Shown piece by piece: positions 23,401 through 39,373 of a stretch of DNA of 64,000 nt. Origin of the DNA: Pleodorina starrii (Eukaryota > Chlorophyta > Chlorophyceae > Chlamydomonadales > Volvocaceae); assembly GCA_030267565.1 (NCBI GenBank), contig BRXU01000019.1, forward strand, positions 1,166,501-1,230,500, read 5' to 3'. Within the stretch, counting starts at the first letter, position 1; each line of letters opens with the position of its first letter. A model generated the notes under the pieces. That model searched no databases. It had not been told where the DNA came from and worked only from the letters and a program-made list of their open reading frames with translations. The translations under genes were made by a program, and so were the position numbers.

Positions 23401-26400
23401 TCTGGGTGGCGGATCTGGTTGGCGGGTGCTTCACTGGTTCTATCGACTGCTCGGGTGCGGTGCAGTCCCCCCCCCCAGTTGGGCTGAAAGTGGGGCACCC
23501 ATTGGGGGGCGGGGGGCGAGAGGCGGCCAGCCAGACATTGCCCCAGCGGCGCTCCTCCCGCGCGCGCCTCTTGCAGCCAGAGAGCCGCCGTCGCGTGCGG
23601 TCTGCTTCCCGGGTGGCCGGCCGCGCCGGGGTGGCCTTATCTCACCACCACCACCGCACACCATCACCACCACGCCGGCACCCGCCATCCCGTCCTCGCC
23701 TGGCTTGGCCTTATCCACCTCCGCAGCGCTCGTGCAGCATCAAACGCCAACGACCCCGGCCGCCCTTTCGGACTATACGCCGATGCGCCGAGCTGCCGGC
23801 ATCCGTGTACCCCCTCCTCTCCCCTGTCCGCCCCCTACCCCGCCACCTACTGCTCGCTTCAACCAGTACCAATGCCGCACTCGAGGCACTCGAACAACCT
23901 CCCCTGCGTCCCTTGTCCCCCCCCGGCCCCCGCCCTTCCACGCACACGCACAGGTTCCGTTGCAACGTGTGCGCTATGCCGAATGAGATCCCGGTGGAGT
24001 ACTTCAGCAGCCTGGACGCCAACGGACGCCGCCGGGACGCGGACGAGCGGCCGGAGCTGTCGAGGGGAACCGTCGAGTACGTGGCGCCCGCGGACTACAT
24101 GGTGCGTGTGTGTTTGTGTTTGTGTTTGTGCCTGGGTGGGGAGGGGGGTAAAAAGAAAATATCGCAGCGGAGGAGGAGACGGTGTGGACCCCCGGTGGAG
24201 GCAGGGGGGAGGGAGGGAGGGAGGGAGGGAGGGAGGGCGTGGCTGTTCGGGTGACATTGCTGTATATGTCGTCGGGCCCGATGCGGGCCAGGGCAGCGTA
24301 CCCTTTTACCCTTACCATCGGGGAGGCTGCCGCAGCACGCCGCTGCTCCGAGGAGGGGCGCACCAATTGATCGTCCATTGCGAGGCGGGGCTGCGGGCCT
24401 AGGAGTGCGGTTACAGACTCGGCGACGGCGAAGCCAGGGGAACGGGGAATTGGGTGGCGCCGGCGGTGCGGGCGATGCGGGCGTGTGCCCACTGCCCGCC
24501 GGGCCGTGCTGGTGGGTGGGTGAGTGGGTGGGCTGCCTCGCCACCACCTCACCTCTCACCTCCCGCAGCCCCTTGCCCCCCGCCTGATCTGCAGCCAGCA
24601 ACTTGAATTGGACTGTACTTTACACTCCGCCTGCTGTACTCTTCCCCGCCACCCGCCTCCCTCCGTCGGCCCCTTTGCCCCTTTGCCCCCCCTCCTTGTG
24701 GTGCGCACCTCGCAGGTCCGGGCGCCCATGCCGCCCGTGTACTTCTTCCTGATTGACGTGTCGTACAGCGCCGTGGCGTCCGGCATGGTGGCCGTCGTGG
24801 CTGCCGCCATCAAGGCCTCCCTGGACTCACTGCCCGGGGACGAGCGCACGCTGGTGGGCTTCATCACCTTCGACAGGTGTATGGGTGTGTGTGGGGGGGT
24901 TGTGTGTGTGGGTGTGTTTGGGGGGGGGGGGTAAATCCAGGGATAGGCCGAGCCCCTGAACGGTGAAGAATGACTAAGTGGTTCGGTGAAGTAAAGTCTT
25001 CCCGTCTGCGAACGAACAGTGGGTGGGGATGGCTGGCTGGCTGGCGGGTGAGGGATCTCGGGCCGCGGGGGCGGGGGGGGAAAGCGAGGGTGAGGGCGGC
25101 GGAGGCACGGAGGCAGGGACGGTGGCTGCCCTCGTGGTCAGCCTCCCGCCCCTCTTACCCCCACTACCAACCCAGCCTCCCATCACTCACATCAGCGGCC
25201 GCGGATGTGAGTGCCGCCCGCAGCCGTTCCCCTCTCGCTCCCCGGCATTGATACTCGATCCCCGTCTCGCGACGGAGTTGGCCGGGACAGCACTCTCGCT
25301 GTCAACCCGCCTCAATACCCCCCGTCGACCCGGCCGCGTCGCCTGCCCGCCTCCCTCACTCTCCCGGCCCCTTTCCCCCAACCCTCCCCAACTCCTCCTT
25401 CCACGCCCCTCCTCCCGCGGGTCGCTCGGTTCCGGACTCGTTCCCACACCCGCCCACATTGTACCACAAATGTGGTTCCCCTCCCACCCCGCTCCCTCCC
25501 CTCCCCCCCTTCCCCTTCCACTCTCCCCGTCTCCTCCCTCCTCCCTCCCCTCGATCAGCTCCCTCCACTTTTACAACCTCAAGTCCAGTCTGAGTCAGCC
25601 CCAGATGCTGGTGGTTCCGGAGCTGGACGACCCCTTCGTGCCGCTGCCGGACGACCTGCTGGTCAACCTGCGGGAGAGCCGGGCGGTGGTGGATGCGCTG
25701 CTGGAGGCGCTGCCCAACAACTTTGCGGGCACGGCGCAGGTGGAGAGCGCAATGGGGCCGGCGCTGCAGGTGTGTGGGTGCCGGAGGGGAGAGGGGGGTG
25801 GAGGAGGGGACTGGGCGGGGCGGGTGCGGGGAGAGGGGGAGTACCCTGATAAAGGAGGTGCCGCAGCGGATGCCGCAGCGGGCGTCGGTAAGAGTGAAGG
25901 AGGCCCGCGGCCTGGGTGAGGGGAGCGGGCGGGGGGTTTTCCCCACGGGGGTTGGGGGTTAGTAAGGGGGGTAGTAAGGGTGTAAAGGTTAGGGTTTGGG
26001 GTGTGTGTTGGATGGGGTTTGCTTTGGAGGGGTTGGTGCTGCCTCCCCAGTAGGGTTGTCGGTTGGGGCTGAGGGGCGGTGGAGGGTGGTTGGAGGCGCG
26101 GCTGGGAAAGGGACCTATGCGGGGTCGTTCCTTCTACCTCCCTCCTCGGGCTGGGTCCACGCCGGCCGGTTGCGAAACGTGAAAAGTTAACCAGTTCCGC
26201 ATGAGAGCTGGGGCGTCCGTAAAAGTCGGGGAGGGGGCCCATTGACTGGTTGCTTGTTGGTAGAGGTAGCGGTGGCGGGCGAGTGAGCTTTCACCCTCCC
26301 TCGGCCGTTTGACGACCCGTCAACGACCCGTGCACCGTCGCCCCCTTGATCCCCTCTCCCTCCCCTCTTCATCACGGGCGCCAGTGCTTCCGATTGATCA

Positions 26401-29400
26401 CCGAGTCGCTTGCTTCTTGTAGAAAAAACCCCACTTCCGGCCCCCTTTCCCCCACCCTGCCACTTCCAACTCTCCATGATCCTCATCCTCCTCCTCCTCC
26501 GCGCGTTCCGCATCAGTTTCGCATCGCACACACACATACACATGATCCCCTGCGCCCCTCTCTTACCCTTCTTCCCCTCTTTCCCTCTCCTCCCGCCCCC
26601 TCCCCCTGCGAAATTTTCTTTATAAACCCCCTTCCCCCCGGGTCCCCCCCCAGGCTGCCTTCATGGTGACCAGCCACATCGGCGGCAAGCTGCTGCTGTT
26701 CCAGTCCTCGGTGCCGTCGCTGGGGGTGGGCAAGGTCAAGAGCCGCGAAGCACCCGCCGCCTACGGCACGGAGCGCGAGCCGGCGCTGCGCAACCCGGAC
26801 GACCCCTTCTTCAAGCGCTACGCCGCCGAGTGCTCCCGAGTGCAGATCACCGTGGACGTATTCGCCATGGCGATGCAGCACTGCGACCTGGCGTCGCTGG
26901 CGGCCATACCCAGATACACGTGCGGAGAGGTAAGGGGGGTAGTGTTGGTGGGGCCCAAAGACGGGGCCGGCGGTCTGACCACTGTACGCCAACCCTCAGG
27001 GGGGGGGGGGGAGGCGGGAGGCCAAACACGGCGCTTGAAAACGGACGCCACCAAACGGCAAGGCTGCGGTAGCTGGTCGGTGGGGAGGATCAGCAGCACG
27101 GCGGCACAGTTGAGTCATGCAGCCTCCCCCTCCGCAGACGCACACACGCAGCACAGCGCAGTGCAGTACAGTGCAATGCAAACTGCGTGTCCGTGCAGCC
27201 AGCCTCTCAGGGACCGACCCCCCTTCCCACCCTTCGGCTCTTCCCCCTTGCCTCCCGTGCTCCCTACCTTTCCCGCCCTCTCTTCGCGAACCGTTCCACT
27301 TCGCCCCTCCCTTCGAACTGTCATGCTTTCCCCCTCCCCCGCCATCACCCCCTCCCTCTCCCGCACCCCCTCCTCTCCCTCTCTCCCTCCCGCCCCCCCC
27401 CTTCCTTCAGCTGTACCACTACCCCGGCTTCATGTCCCAGCGTGACGGCCCCAAGCTGCACTCCGAGGTGGTTCACAACCTGACTCGCCCCACCGCCTGG
27501 GAGGCCGTCATGCGGGTGCGCTGCTCCAAGGGACTGCGCATCTCCGCATTCCACGGCCACTTCTTCAACAGATCCACTGACCTGCTGGCGCTGCCCACAT
27601 GCGACCCGGACAAGGTGGGTGTTGGAACGGGGTGGCGGGGGACAAGAGGAAATTGGGGTGTGTGTGATGGGGGCGGTGGTCAATACGGAGAAGCCGCAGC
27701 GACGGGACAGCAATGCGACGCACGTGAGCCCGGACCCTGGAGAGATGGGACCTGGGAGATGGGGATTGGAGGCAGGGAGGCTGTGACGGGGGCGAAGAGG
27801 GGTAGGGCAGCGGTGCGGGAGGGTCGCACGGCCCTGCTCCCCCCTGGGCGGTGTACCGGTACCTCGCTGGCCTCACCTCCGGCCTGCTCTCTAGTCTCTA
27901 CCTCTCCCCCCGCCTACACCCAAGCCCCCCTTCCCGGTCATCTGATGTGGTGGTGGTGGTGGTGTTCTCTGTCGTGTAACGTTGCCGCCAAAGCGACCCC
28001 TTTGCCTTGCCGCGCCGCACCCCCCCGCCTGCCCCTCCTGCCTGACAGGCCTTCTCCATGGAAATCGCGCACGAGGAGGGCGTTGTGCAGCCCGGCATGG
28101 CCTACGTGCAGTGCGCGCTGCTGTACACCAACTCGAACGGAGAGCGACGAATCAGGTGCGTGCTTTCGCGCGGCCCTGCGCGCCGCCAGGGCGTGCCCAG
28201 CGCGCATGACCCGCACGGCTGCGGCTGCTGCCTGTATATTGCGAGTGGGACTTGAGGGTGGGTGTCCAGGTGGGGCCTGGGCCGGATGACGCATCCTTTG
28301 GTGGTGGGGGAGTGGCGGTCGCGGACTGTCGTGCCCCGAAGTCGCTCGGCAGCTTCTGCTCTGCAGCGGGCTCGGGCTCTCCCGCTGCGACACCAGCACC
28401 AGCACCACTACCTGACCGACTAAACGGGTACCAACAGCCCTGCCAGCCCTCCCCCGCGGCCCCGGAACCTTGTGCTTTGCCCCGCTTCTCCTCCCTCGCC
28501 CTGACCCGGCCTCGTCGCTGCACCCGGTCCCCTCCCCCTCCCCCCCTCTCCCATTCCCCGACCACTCCAGGGTTCACACGATGGCTGTGCCGGTGGTTTC
28601 GGAGCTGTCGGAGCTGTACAGCGCCACCGACGCGGGCGCCATGGCCTGCATGCTCGCCAAGCTGTCGGTTGAGAAGTACCTGACTGCCCGGCTGGACGAG
28701 ACGCGTACGGCGCTGCACACCCGGCTGGCGGGGGCGCTCAAGGAGTTCCGGCTGATCAACAGCTCAGCGGCGGCGCGCACACCCAACCGGCTCATCTTCC
28801 CGGAGACCTTCAAGTACCTGCCCATATGGACGCTGGGCCTTATGAAATGCGCGGCGTTCAGGTGGGGTGGGGTGCGCGGTGGCAGTGGAGGCGGGGGGGC
28901 GTGGGAGTGGGGGGCATGGGAGTGGGAGGGGGTGCGTGCAAGCCGGGGACGGGGGGCGGGGGCGGGCTGGGGGGGGTGCGTGGGGCGGGAAGGGGGTGCC
29001 ATGGCGGCTGTGTGTGCACGCTTGTGTGGCGTGCGTGTGCGTCTCGGAGCGGATGTCGGTGTCCGTTTTGGGAGGCGCGGCTGCAGCAAACATGTAGGAT
29101 GTTGGTTCCCAACACGTCGGGAGGCGGATCAGAGGATAACTCATTCGCGAGTGGAGGCGGCAGGTGAACGATCAACAGCACACCGCATCAACTGCAGGCG
29201 CCCCAACACCCCGCTCGTTAGCGTCGTGCTGCCCCCACCCCCCGACTGACCCTGCCCGGATCCCGCTCTCAAACCTCGCCCTTGCTCCGCTGGCCCCTCA
29301 ACCCCTCCCTCCCATTCTTGCCCGCTACACAGTCACACGGCAACTCCCTCCGGCCCTCCCTCCCTCCCGCCCTCCCTCCCCCTCCCTGCTGTTCCCCCAG

Positions 29401-30256
29401 GGGCGGCGCCAAGGACGTGAACGCCGATGAGCGCATCACGGTGGGCCACTACATGATGGCGGGCTCCGTGGAGGCGGTGGCGCGGCTGCTCTACCCCGCC
29501 GCCTTTGCGCTGCACGACCCGTCCGGGCCCTGGGGTGTGGAGCAGCCCGATGGCTCCGTGCCGCTGCCGCCCACGGTGCCGCTGGCGCTGGCGGCGCTGG
29601 GCGACTCGGGGGTGTACCTGCTGGACACCGGCCGCCTGTTCGTGCTGTGGCTGGGGAGGACCGTCTCGCCGCAGTGGTGCACCGAGGTGGGCGGGGAGGG
29701 GAGGGGGCGGTGGGGGGACTGAGGGACTGCGGTGGGGAGACTGAAGGGGCTATCGGGAGCTTAACACCGCCTGGGCGATCGCGGCGGCGGGGGGGGGGGC
29801 GCGGCATGCGGTGAGAAAACTATGGCTGTTGTCTCGTGTCTCCACTGCACGAGAGACGGGCCCTTCCCGCCACTGGCTCTCTCTCTCCACCGCACCCACC
29901 CATCTTTACCCTCCTCCCCGCTCTCCCTCCCTCGCCTTCCCCCGTTCCCCCTCCTTACCTCCTTCCTTCCCTCCGCCCCTGCACAGGTGTTCGGGCTGGA
30001 CCCCATCTCGCTGCCGCAAGACACGAGCGCGGTGAGCGTGGAGCCGGTGCGCGACACGCCCATGTCGCGGCGCGTCAACGCCGTGCTGCGCGTGCTGCGC
30101 GCCGGCCGGCCGCTGCACCAGCAGGTGTTTGTGGTACGGCAGGGCTCGGGGCTGGACGCGCACGTGCTGCCGTACTTTGTGGAGGACCGCAGCCCCTCGA
30201 CGCAGTCGTACGCCGAGTACATGGTGCTGCTGCACAAGTCGGTCATGTCCAAGTAG
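20434..30256 (+). CDS. SEC24: COPII coat cargo-adaptor subunit SEC24
   Basis: Cargo-binding subunit of the COPII inner coat, paired with SEC23 on ER exit sites. Exons: 20434-20494, 20578-20661, 20775-20909, 21062-21540, 21716-21927, 22423-22581, 23954-24101, 24716-24876, 25559-25769, 26654-26929, 27411-27614, 28049-28155, 28571-28861, 29401-29686, 29987-30256; 1027 residues, phases close. Residues 1-250 are a Pro/Gly/Met-rich disordered region. The zinc finger is Cys358, Cys361, Cys380, Cys383 (CRRC, then CNVC). The vWA-like trunk starts at VYFFLIDVSYSAV (~434), followed by beta-sandwich, helical (CMLAKLSVEKYL) and C-terminal gelsolin-like (GVYLLDTGRLFVLWLGR) domains. The ATG gives MYPPPYYGARPPFPG. 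The first intron appears to have a GC donor (AG|GCAAGC at 20495); without splicing the frame stops at once. Intron 6 (22582-23953) is the longest, and I see no gene in it. Confidence 0.95.
24148..24185. repeat. Copy of the GAAGATACCGCAGCGG-type dispersed element (SEC24 intron 7)
   Basis: TAAAAAGAAAATATCGCAGC followed by GGAGGAGGAGACGGTG, starting about 46 nt after the donor at 24102; same family as copies in five other genes. Confidence 0.6.
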
Positions 30257-31131
30257 AGGAGTCAGCGTGGTGAAGGGTGCAGCAGAGCGGATCTGAGGAG
30301 CGGGAGGCGGAGGGGGGAGGCCGGACAGGCGGAGGTGGGGAAGGATGACACTGACTGCCGGCGGCGGCTGGGGCAGCTGCATCGTCAGCTGTGGCCCTCC
30401 GACGGCAGCGCAACCAGGCAGGGCAACACGTCGTTGCTACTGTTTCCCCACCCAGGGAGGGCAGGGGGAGGCACTGGCGGGAAGCGGGGCTCGTGAGGGC
30501 GCTTGATGGCTGTTGCGGCGGCGGCTGTGACGACGGTAGCGGCTGCCGTTTTCGTACGACGTGAGTCTTCCGCTTTTAAGTTGCGCGCTTTGGGCTGGGA
30601 GTGGTGGTAGTGGGTGTGTGTGCGTAGTGGGCGTGTAGCTATGGGCTGTCGGGGATTATGACAACGGCAGGGGTGGCGGGGCGATGGAGGGTATCAGCGA
30701 TGGCGTCCGGTGCTAATCTGGCAACGCGGAACTGGCGGGCTTGCGGTCGTGGCTGGGGGTCGCGCGTTCAGGCGGGGCACCTTCTCGGTGGCATCTGGAA
30801 GCCTTTGCTGCTGCGATGTGAGCAGTCGTGTTGCCGAGCATGCTGCGCTGGTCGTGCCGGCGGCGTCGTCTCCCCTCAGTGCGTGGGACCGACGAGTCAC
30901 GTGATAGTGAGAGCGTGTTGTGATGTGATGGGAACATGTGCAGAGTGCGATAGAAGTGGCTCAGGCATGCGGGTTGCATGGTCGAGTCATCGGCTGCTAG
31001 GGGCAATGGATGGCGTTTTGCTTAAGGGACATTTTGGTGGAAACACGTCGGTGCAAGAGTGATCGAGGCGCAGGAGCTACCCTAGATGCCGATATTTTGA
31101 GATGTTAACAACGATTTTGCAGCGTGGACTG

Positions 31132-31136
31132 TGTAA
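31132..31136 (+). terminator. Candidate SEC24 polyadenylation signal (TGTAA)
   Basis: First plus-strand TGTAA after the SEC24 stop, giving an ~880-nt 3' UTR. Confidence 0.45.
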
Positions 31137-31494
31137 GATGGAGTGAGGTCACACGCCGCGTGCAACGCAACGGCGACGACCGGTGCACATTTCCACCGCC
31201 GACACGCTTCTTTCCGCTGCTGTATGTCCGCACTGCCATCCCTCTTCACCACAGCGTGAACTATCGCTGCACACCAGGAATACTGACTCCATGCCTTGTG
31301 CGATCGCCCGTAAATGCCTTCATTTCATTCCATACTGCTGCGCCAGTCGACACGTACGGTATGCCCGGGCCGAACCCACAGCCCCCGTGCAGCTGTCTGA
31401 AATCGCGAAAGTCTGCCAAGCGTTTCATTGACTGTGCGAACTACTGCTGATGATGTTGGGACGGGAGAAAAGGCCACGATCACCTCCATTAACG

Positions 31495-31499
31495 TTACA
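31495..31499 (-). terminator. Candidate RPL15 polyadenylation signal (TGTAA)
   Basis: Minus-strand TGTAA about 220 nt after the RPL15 stop. Confidence 0.55.
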
Positions 31500-31716
31500 T
31501 TCGGTATCAAGATCCAGACCTGCGGAGGGGGAAAAGGGCGCATGAAGCGACACCAGAGGGGCGGCTCGTCGGTATAGTTAGGGAAATAGTCACTATCCAT
31601 GCACAGAGCATCAAACCTAGAACCCGCAATCAATCCCGCCGTAGCCGACCTTCGCAGGCCCACTCCAACACAGGCGTCCCGACCCCAGTCTCATGTCCGC
31701 TGCCCCCAGCTCACAT

Positions 31717-33043
31717 TTAGCGGAAGCGGCGCAGCGACAGCGAGTTGCGGCGCTTCCAGCTGGCCCTCTTCGAGGGGCGGGTCTTGCTGGCCTTGTGGCC
31801 CTTGGCGCGCAGGCCGCGGTAGTTCTTGCCGGCGGCCGTCAGGCCGCGCAGCTCGCGGTGCTTGTGCACAGGGTTGCAGAGCCAGTTGATGCGGGCGTCC
31901 TAAACAAGGGAAAGGGGGAGGGAGCCAGGAACACCCAGACGGTGGCAGAGTCAGAGCCGTGGCCTGATCAGCGGAACTCCATCGTCCATCGGAGGCACCG
32001 CGCCAGCGATTGCTGGACTTTTGAGCACATCCCCCGCCCCCGGCGGCGTCCAACCACCGGCGTTTGCCACGTGCGCCTCGAGCTCGCTGTGCTCTGAGTC
32101 GCTGCTGCAGGTGGACCAGCTCCTCAAAAACGGGCAGTCGTGACTTTGTTGACAGTCTTCTTCTACGGTAAACCACTTGACGAGCTTTATTCCTACCCCA
32201 CTGAACACCCCGAGGCCCTACTCTCCACCTGGAGCCGCGAGCCCCGCGCAATTATTACTGCTACCCTCAAACACCCGACGAAAGAGCCAAGCAGCGCCCC
32301 CGTTCCTTAACCCTCCTCCTCGAACTCACGTTGCGGATGGCGGCGTGGGCAGGGTCCACGAGGATCACCTCGAAGTACTTGTAGCACGAGTCCTGAGGGG
32401 GGCACACCAGGCGGGGGAGGGGCTCGCGAGGTGCAACCCAAGAACCTTTCGAACAACCGATTCTCCCTTCCACTGTAAAAGCCCCTCCCCATTCCCCGTT
32501 CGCACCTGGTTAACCCAGTACGAGTTCAGGACGCGCAGGCCACCGCACTTGCGGCCGACACGCTCCTCCGCCACGTTGCGCAGGTTGCGGGCAGGCTTCA
32601 GCTGAGTGATACCCTGGTTCACGGGCTTGCCGTAGACAATGCCCTGCAATTTGACAAGGAATGGCAGCGTAAGCCGCTGCCCGGCCGAGCGCCAAGCCGC
32701 CACTGATGCAGTTCTGCTGTACCTTGTGCACGGGCCGCTTGCGGTTGCCGCGGCGAACGCGCACGCGGTAGACGACGAAGCCCTGCTTAGCCTTGTAGCC
32801 CAGGCGACGGGCCTTATCCGCACGCGACGGCCTGGTCAGGCGCACGATGCTGGGCATCTGGCGGTACTCCCAGCAGCGCACGCGGAGGAGGAAGCGGAGC
32901 ACATCGCTCTGCTTCTTCCTCCACAGCTCCTCCACGTACTGCGAAGTGTGAAGCAACACATTTCAATGTTGGCGGCGGTGTTGCTAGCTATCTAAAATCT
33001 GACTTTAATTCATAATACAATTGCTAACCTTGTAGGCGCCCAT
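31717..33043 (-). CDS. RPL15: 60S ribosomal protein L15 (eL15)
   Basis: Structural protein of the cytosolic large ribosomal subunit. Exons on the minus strand: 33043-33029, 32938-32723, 32643-32506, 32392-32330, 31899-31717. They code for exactly 204 residues, the standard eukaryotic length. The sequence starts [20 protein letters not shown] and ends [12 protein letters not shown]. It matches the family block by block ([53 protein letters not shown]) with no gap. The first exon carries only five codons. Codon use is strongly GC-ending, as expected of a highly expressed algal gene. Confidence 0.98.
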
Positions 33044-35051
33044 GATGACTTCCGCTTCGAAAAGGGAAGCGCATGGGCGAGCTTGGGACTTTACTGCGAA
33101 TAGGTCGCTCCAGGGCGGCCGCACCTGGTTCGGGTTTTTTAAACGTCCATCGGAACGCTATAGTTATTTCTAATATAATAATGGAGTATGTTTATAAATG
33201 AAATTAGCCACGAGCAAATGTGTGTGCCATGACAGGGCCATGAGCCTCAACCCGCGTGCCTGCTGCAAGCCGTCCAACGAACGCCCACATCACAGTTCCT
33301 CAGTCCTACAGACTTATGGGCATAGAGGGCGGTGATGTCACCCAGGGGAGTGGAGGAGGTGCACCGGAGGGTGTTCTGCTCGCGCAGGGGTGTTCAGTTT
33401 GAGTGTGTGCGTGTCTTGCACCTCAGGCGCACAACAGTGAGCAACTGTCCGCACGAACTCAGAACTCGACCACAAGCAGGCTCCTTGGACCGTGTGCAAC
33501 TGCCACTATACAGGGCTACGAGAGCACGGTCACGCGCTTTGTGAAGTAGGCAAACAAGCCACGCAAAGACGCAGCCCTGAATCTCCTGCCCCAGCAGCCA
33601 ACACGCACCCCTGCTTGTAACGTAGGGACCACCGTCAGAGACAACCCAGGTAGCGGTCCTTCCCGGAATTCCCTTCTCGACTTTCGCAGCCAAGCACAAC
33701 AAAAAAAGACCTGACGGAGTCGAGCGTGTCTCGGTGTGGCGCAATTGGCATCCAGGCGCGACGGATGCGATCCCTGCTTGCTCCGAAACCCCCGTGACAA
33801 TGCAGAACCCATGAGCAATAGAGACTGTTCACCAATCGACCCGATGAAGGGGAAAGCCTGGGGGCAGGGTATCGCTGACACGCCCTGCACGCGCCCTGGT
33901 TCAGCCGATTTCTGTTGAAGTGGCCCCTCCAGAGGCCTTCTGACGCATGCGCCGCTGCGTCGTCCCATCGGTGATTGCCGTCGTACACCGGAGTGAGATG
34001 AGGCCCCACACCCTGGCCTTGTCCCCCAGCGTCACCAACTCGTGCAGCAATCACCGCATGGGGGACATTCCAGCTGCGATCAGCAAGGTCGTGGTCGCAG
34101 GTTTCTGAGCCATCCCCCCGGGTTCGCTCGTTCCTGTCTGGGTGACTCGTGCTGTCTGGCCTGGGTGTGCGTCAGCGGTGCAATACACGGCCAGCCGGCC
34201 CGTTGGGTACTACCCTTCCCACGTCTGGAGCCCCACTATAGCAACAGTAACCCTTTTGATGATGCCGCCTCCACCTACGTAGAAGGTCCTTGCGTGTGCT
34301 CGCAGGCAATCCAACCACGACCCCCCGTATCTGACTTCATCAGCAATCCAGATCACCAGGAGCGGCATGGCGGCCTGCCTGCGGTTTGACCAAGGGCAGC
34401 GAAAGGTTTCGCAGGCATGCTCCCCCGCAAGCTGGCGGGCCTCAGCACATCATTCCCCGCTTTACAAGCGGCCTCAAGTGACCCAAACAAAATGACGACG
34501 CACGTTCGCGCTCGAGCGTCATTGAGCGTTCGTCTCCAATAATAGAGATTGCCGTCCATCGCGCCATCAGTCAGTCACAGTGTGCCAACGCATTGGCAAA
34601 CATGGTCGAGCTCCTCACGGGGGCAATGCGTGCGGATGTGCGCGCAATGGATCCACGAACGACGGGTGACAATCACGTCCGCCTCCCTCGCCGCCCAGAT
34701 ATGGAGTCCGCCTCTCGCACCGTCCGTCCATCGGTGCCTTCCCGCGTCGCCAAAACTCACAAATCTGTGCGTGCATGGGTTCCCAATAGCGGCACCAGCA
34801 GCGGTTTACTGCCGTAAATACATTTCCCGTCCCCCACCACCACTGGCGGAGAAATTCCAAGCACCTACATCCTCCCCCAAGCAAAATTGCCTCGCCGGAA
34901 AAGCGACGCACCCGGCACAAGAGTGCCCCCGCCCGTCAAAACTTGAACCTCAGTCACCTCTCTCTCACCCCTCAGCCCTCACAACCGGTCAAAAACGCAC
35001 TTTTGCACACGCACACACGCCCTCCTTGCCAATCACTCTCTGTGCATCCCT
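33044..35051. other. Intergenic region: RPL15 upstream and ALAD 3' flank
   Basis: Two kilobases with no gene I can support. The 33100-33200 stretch next to the RPL15 start is A/T-rich and likely holds its promoter. The rest has open frames with neither family resemblance nor the codon bias of neighbouring genes. Confidence 0.5.
34462..34466 (-). terminator. Candidate ALAD polyadenylation signal (TGTAA)
   Basis: First minus-strand TGTAA after the ALAD stop, about 590 nt downstream. Confidence 0.45.

Positions 35052-39373
<4,322 letters not shown>

Larger units (their letters stand above)
30257..31716. other. Convergent 3' region between SEC24 and RPL15
   Basis: No gene recognised. Candidate polyadenylation signals for both genes lie here about 360 nt apart, so the two transcripts need not overlap. 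Confidence 0.6.

Noticed and set aside
22582..23953. Possible nested gene in the long SEC24 intron 6
   Set aside because: Several open frames but none with a domain, splice logic or codon bias; flanking SEC24 exons join perfectly across it.
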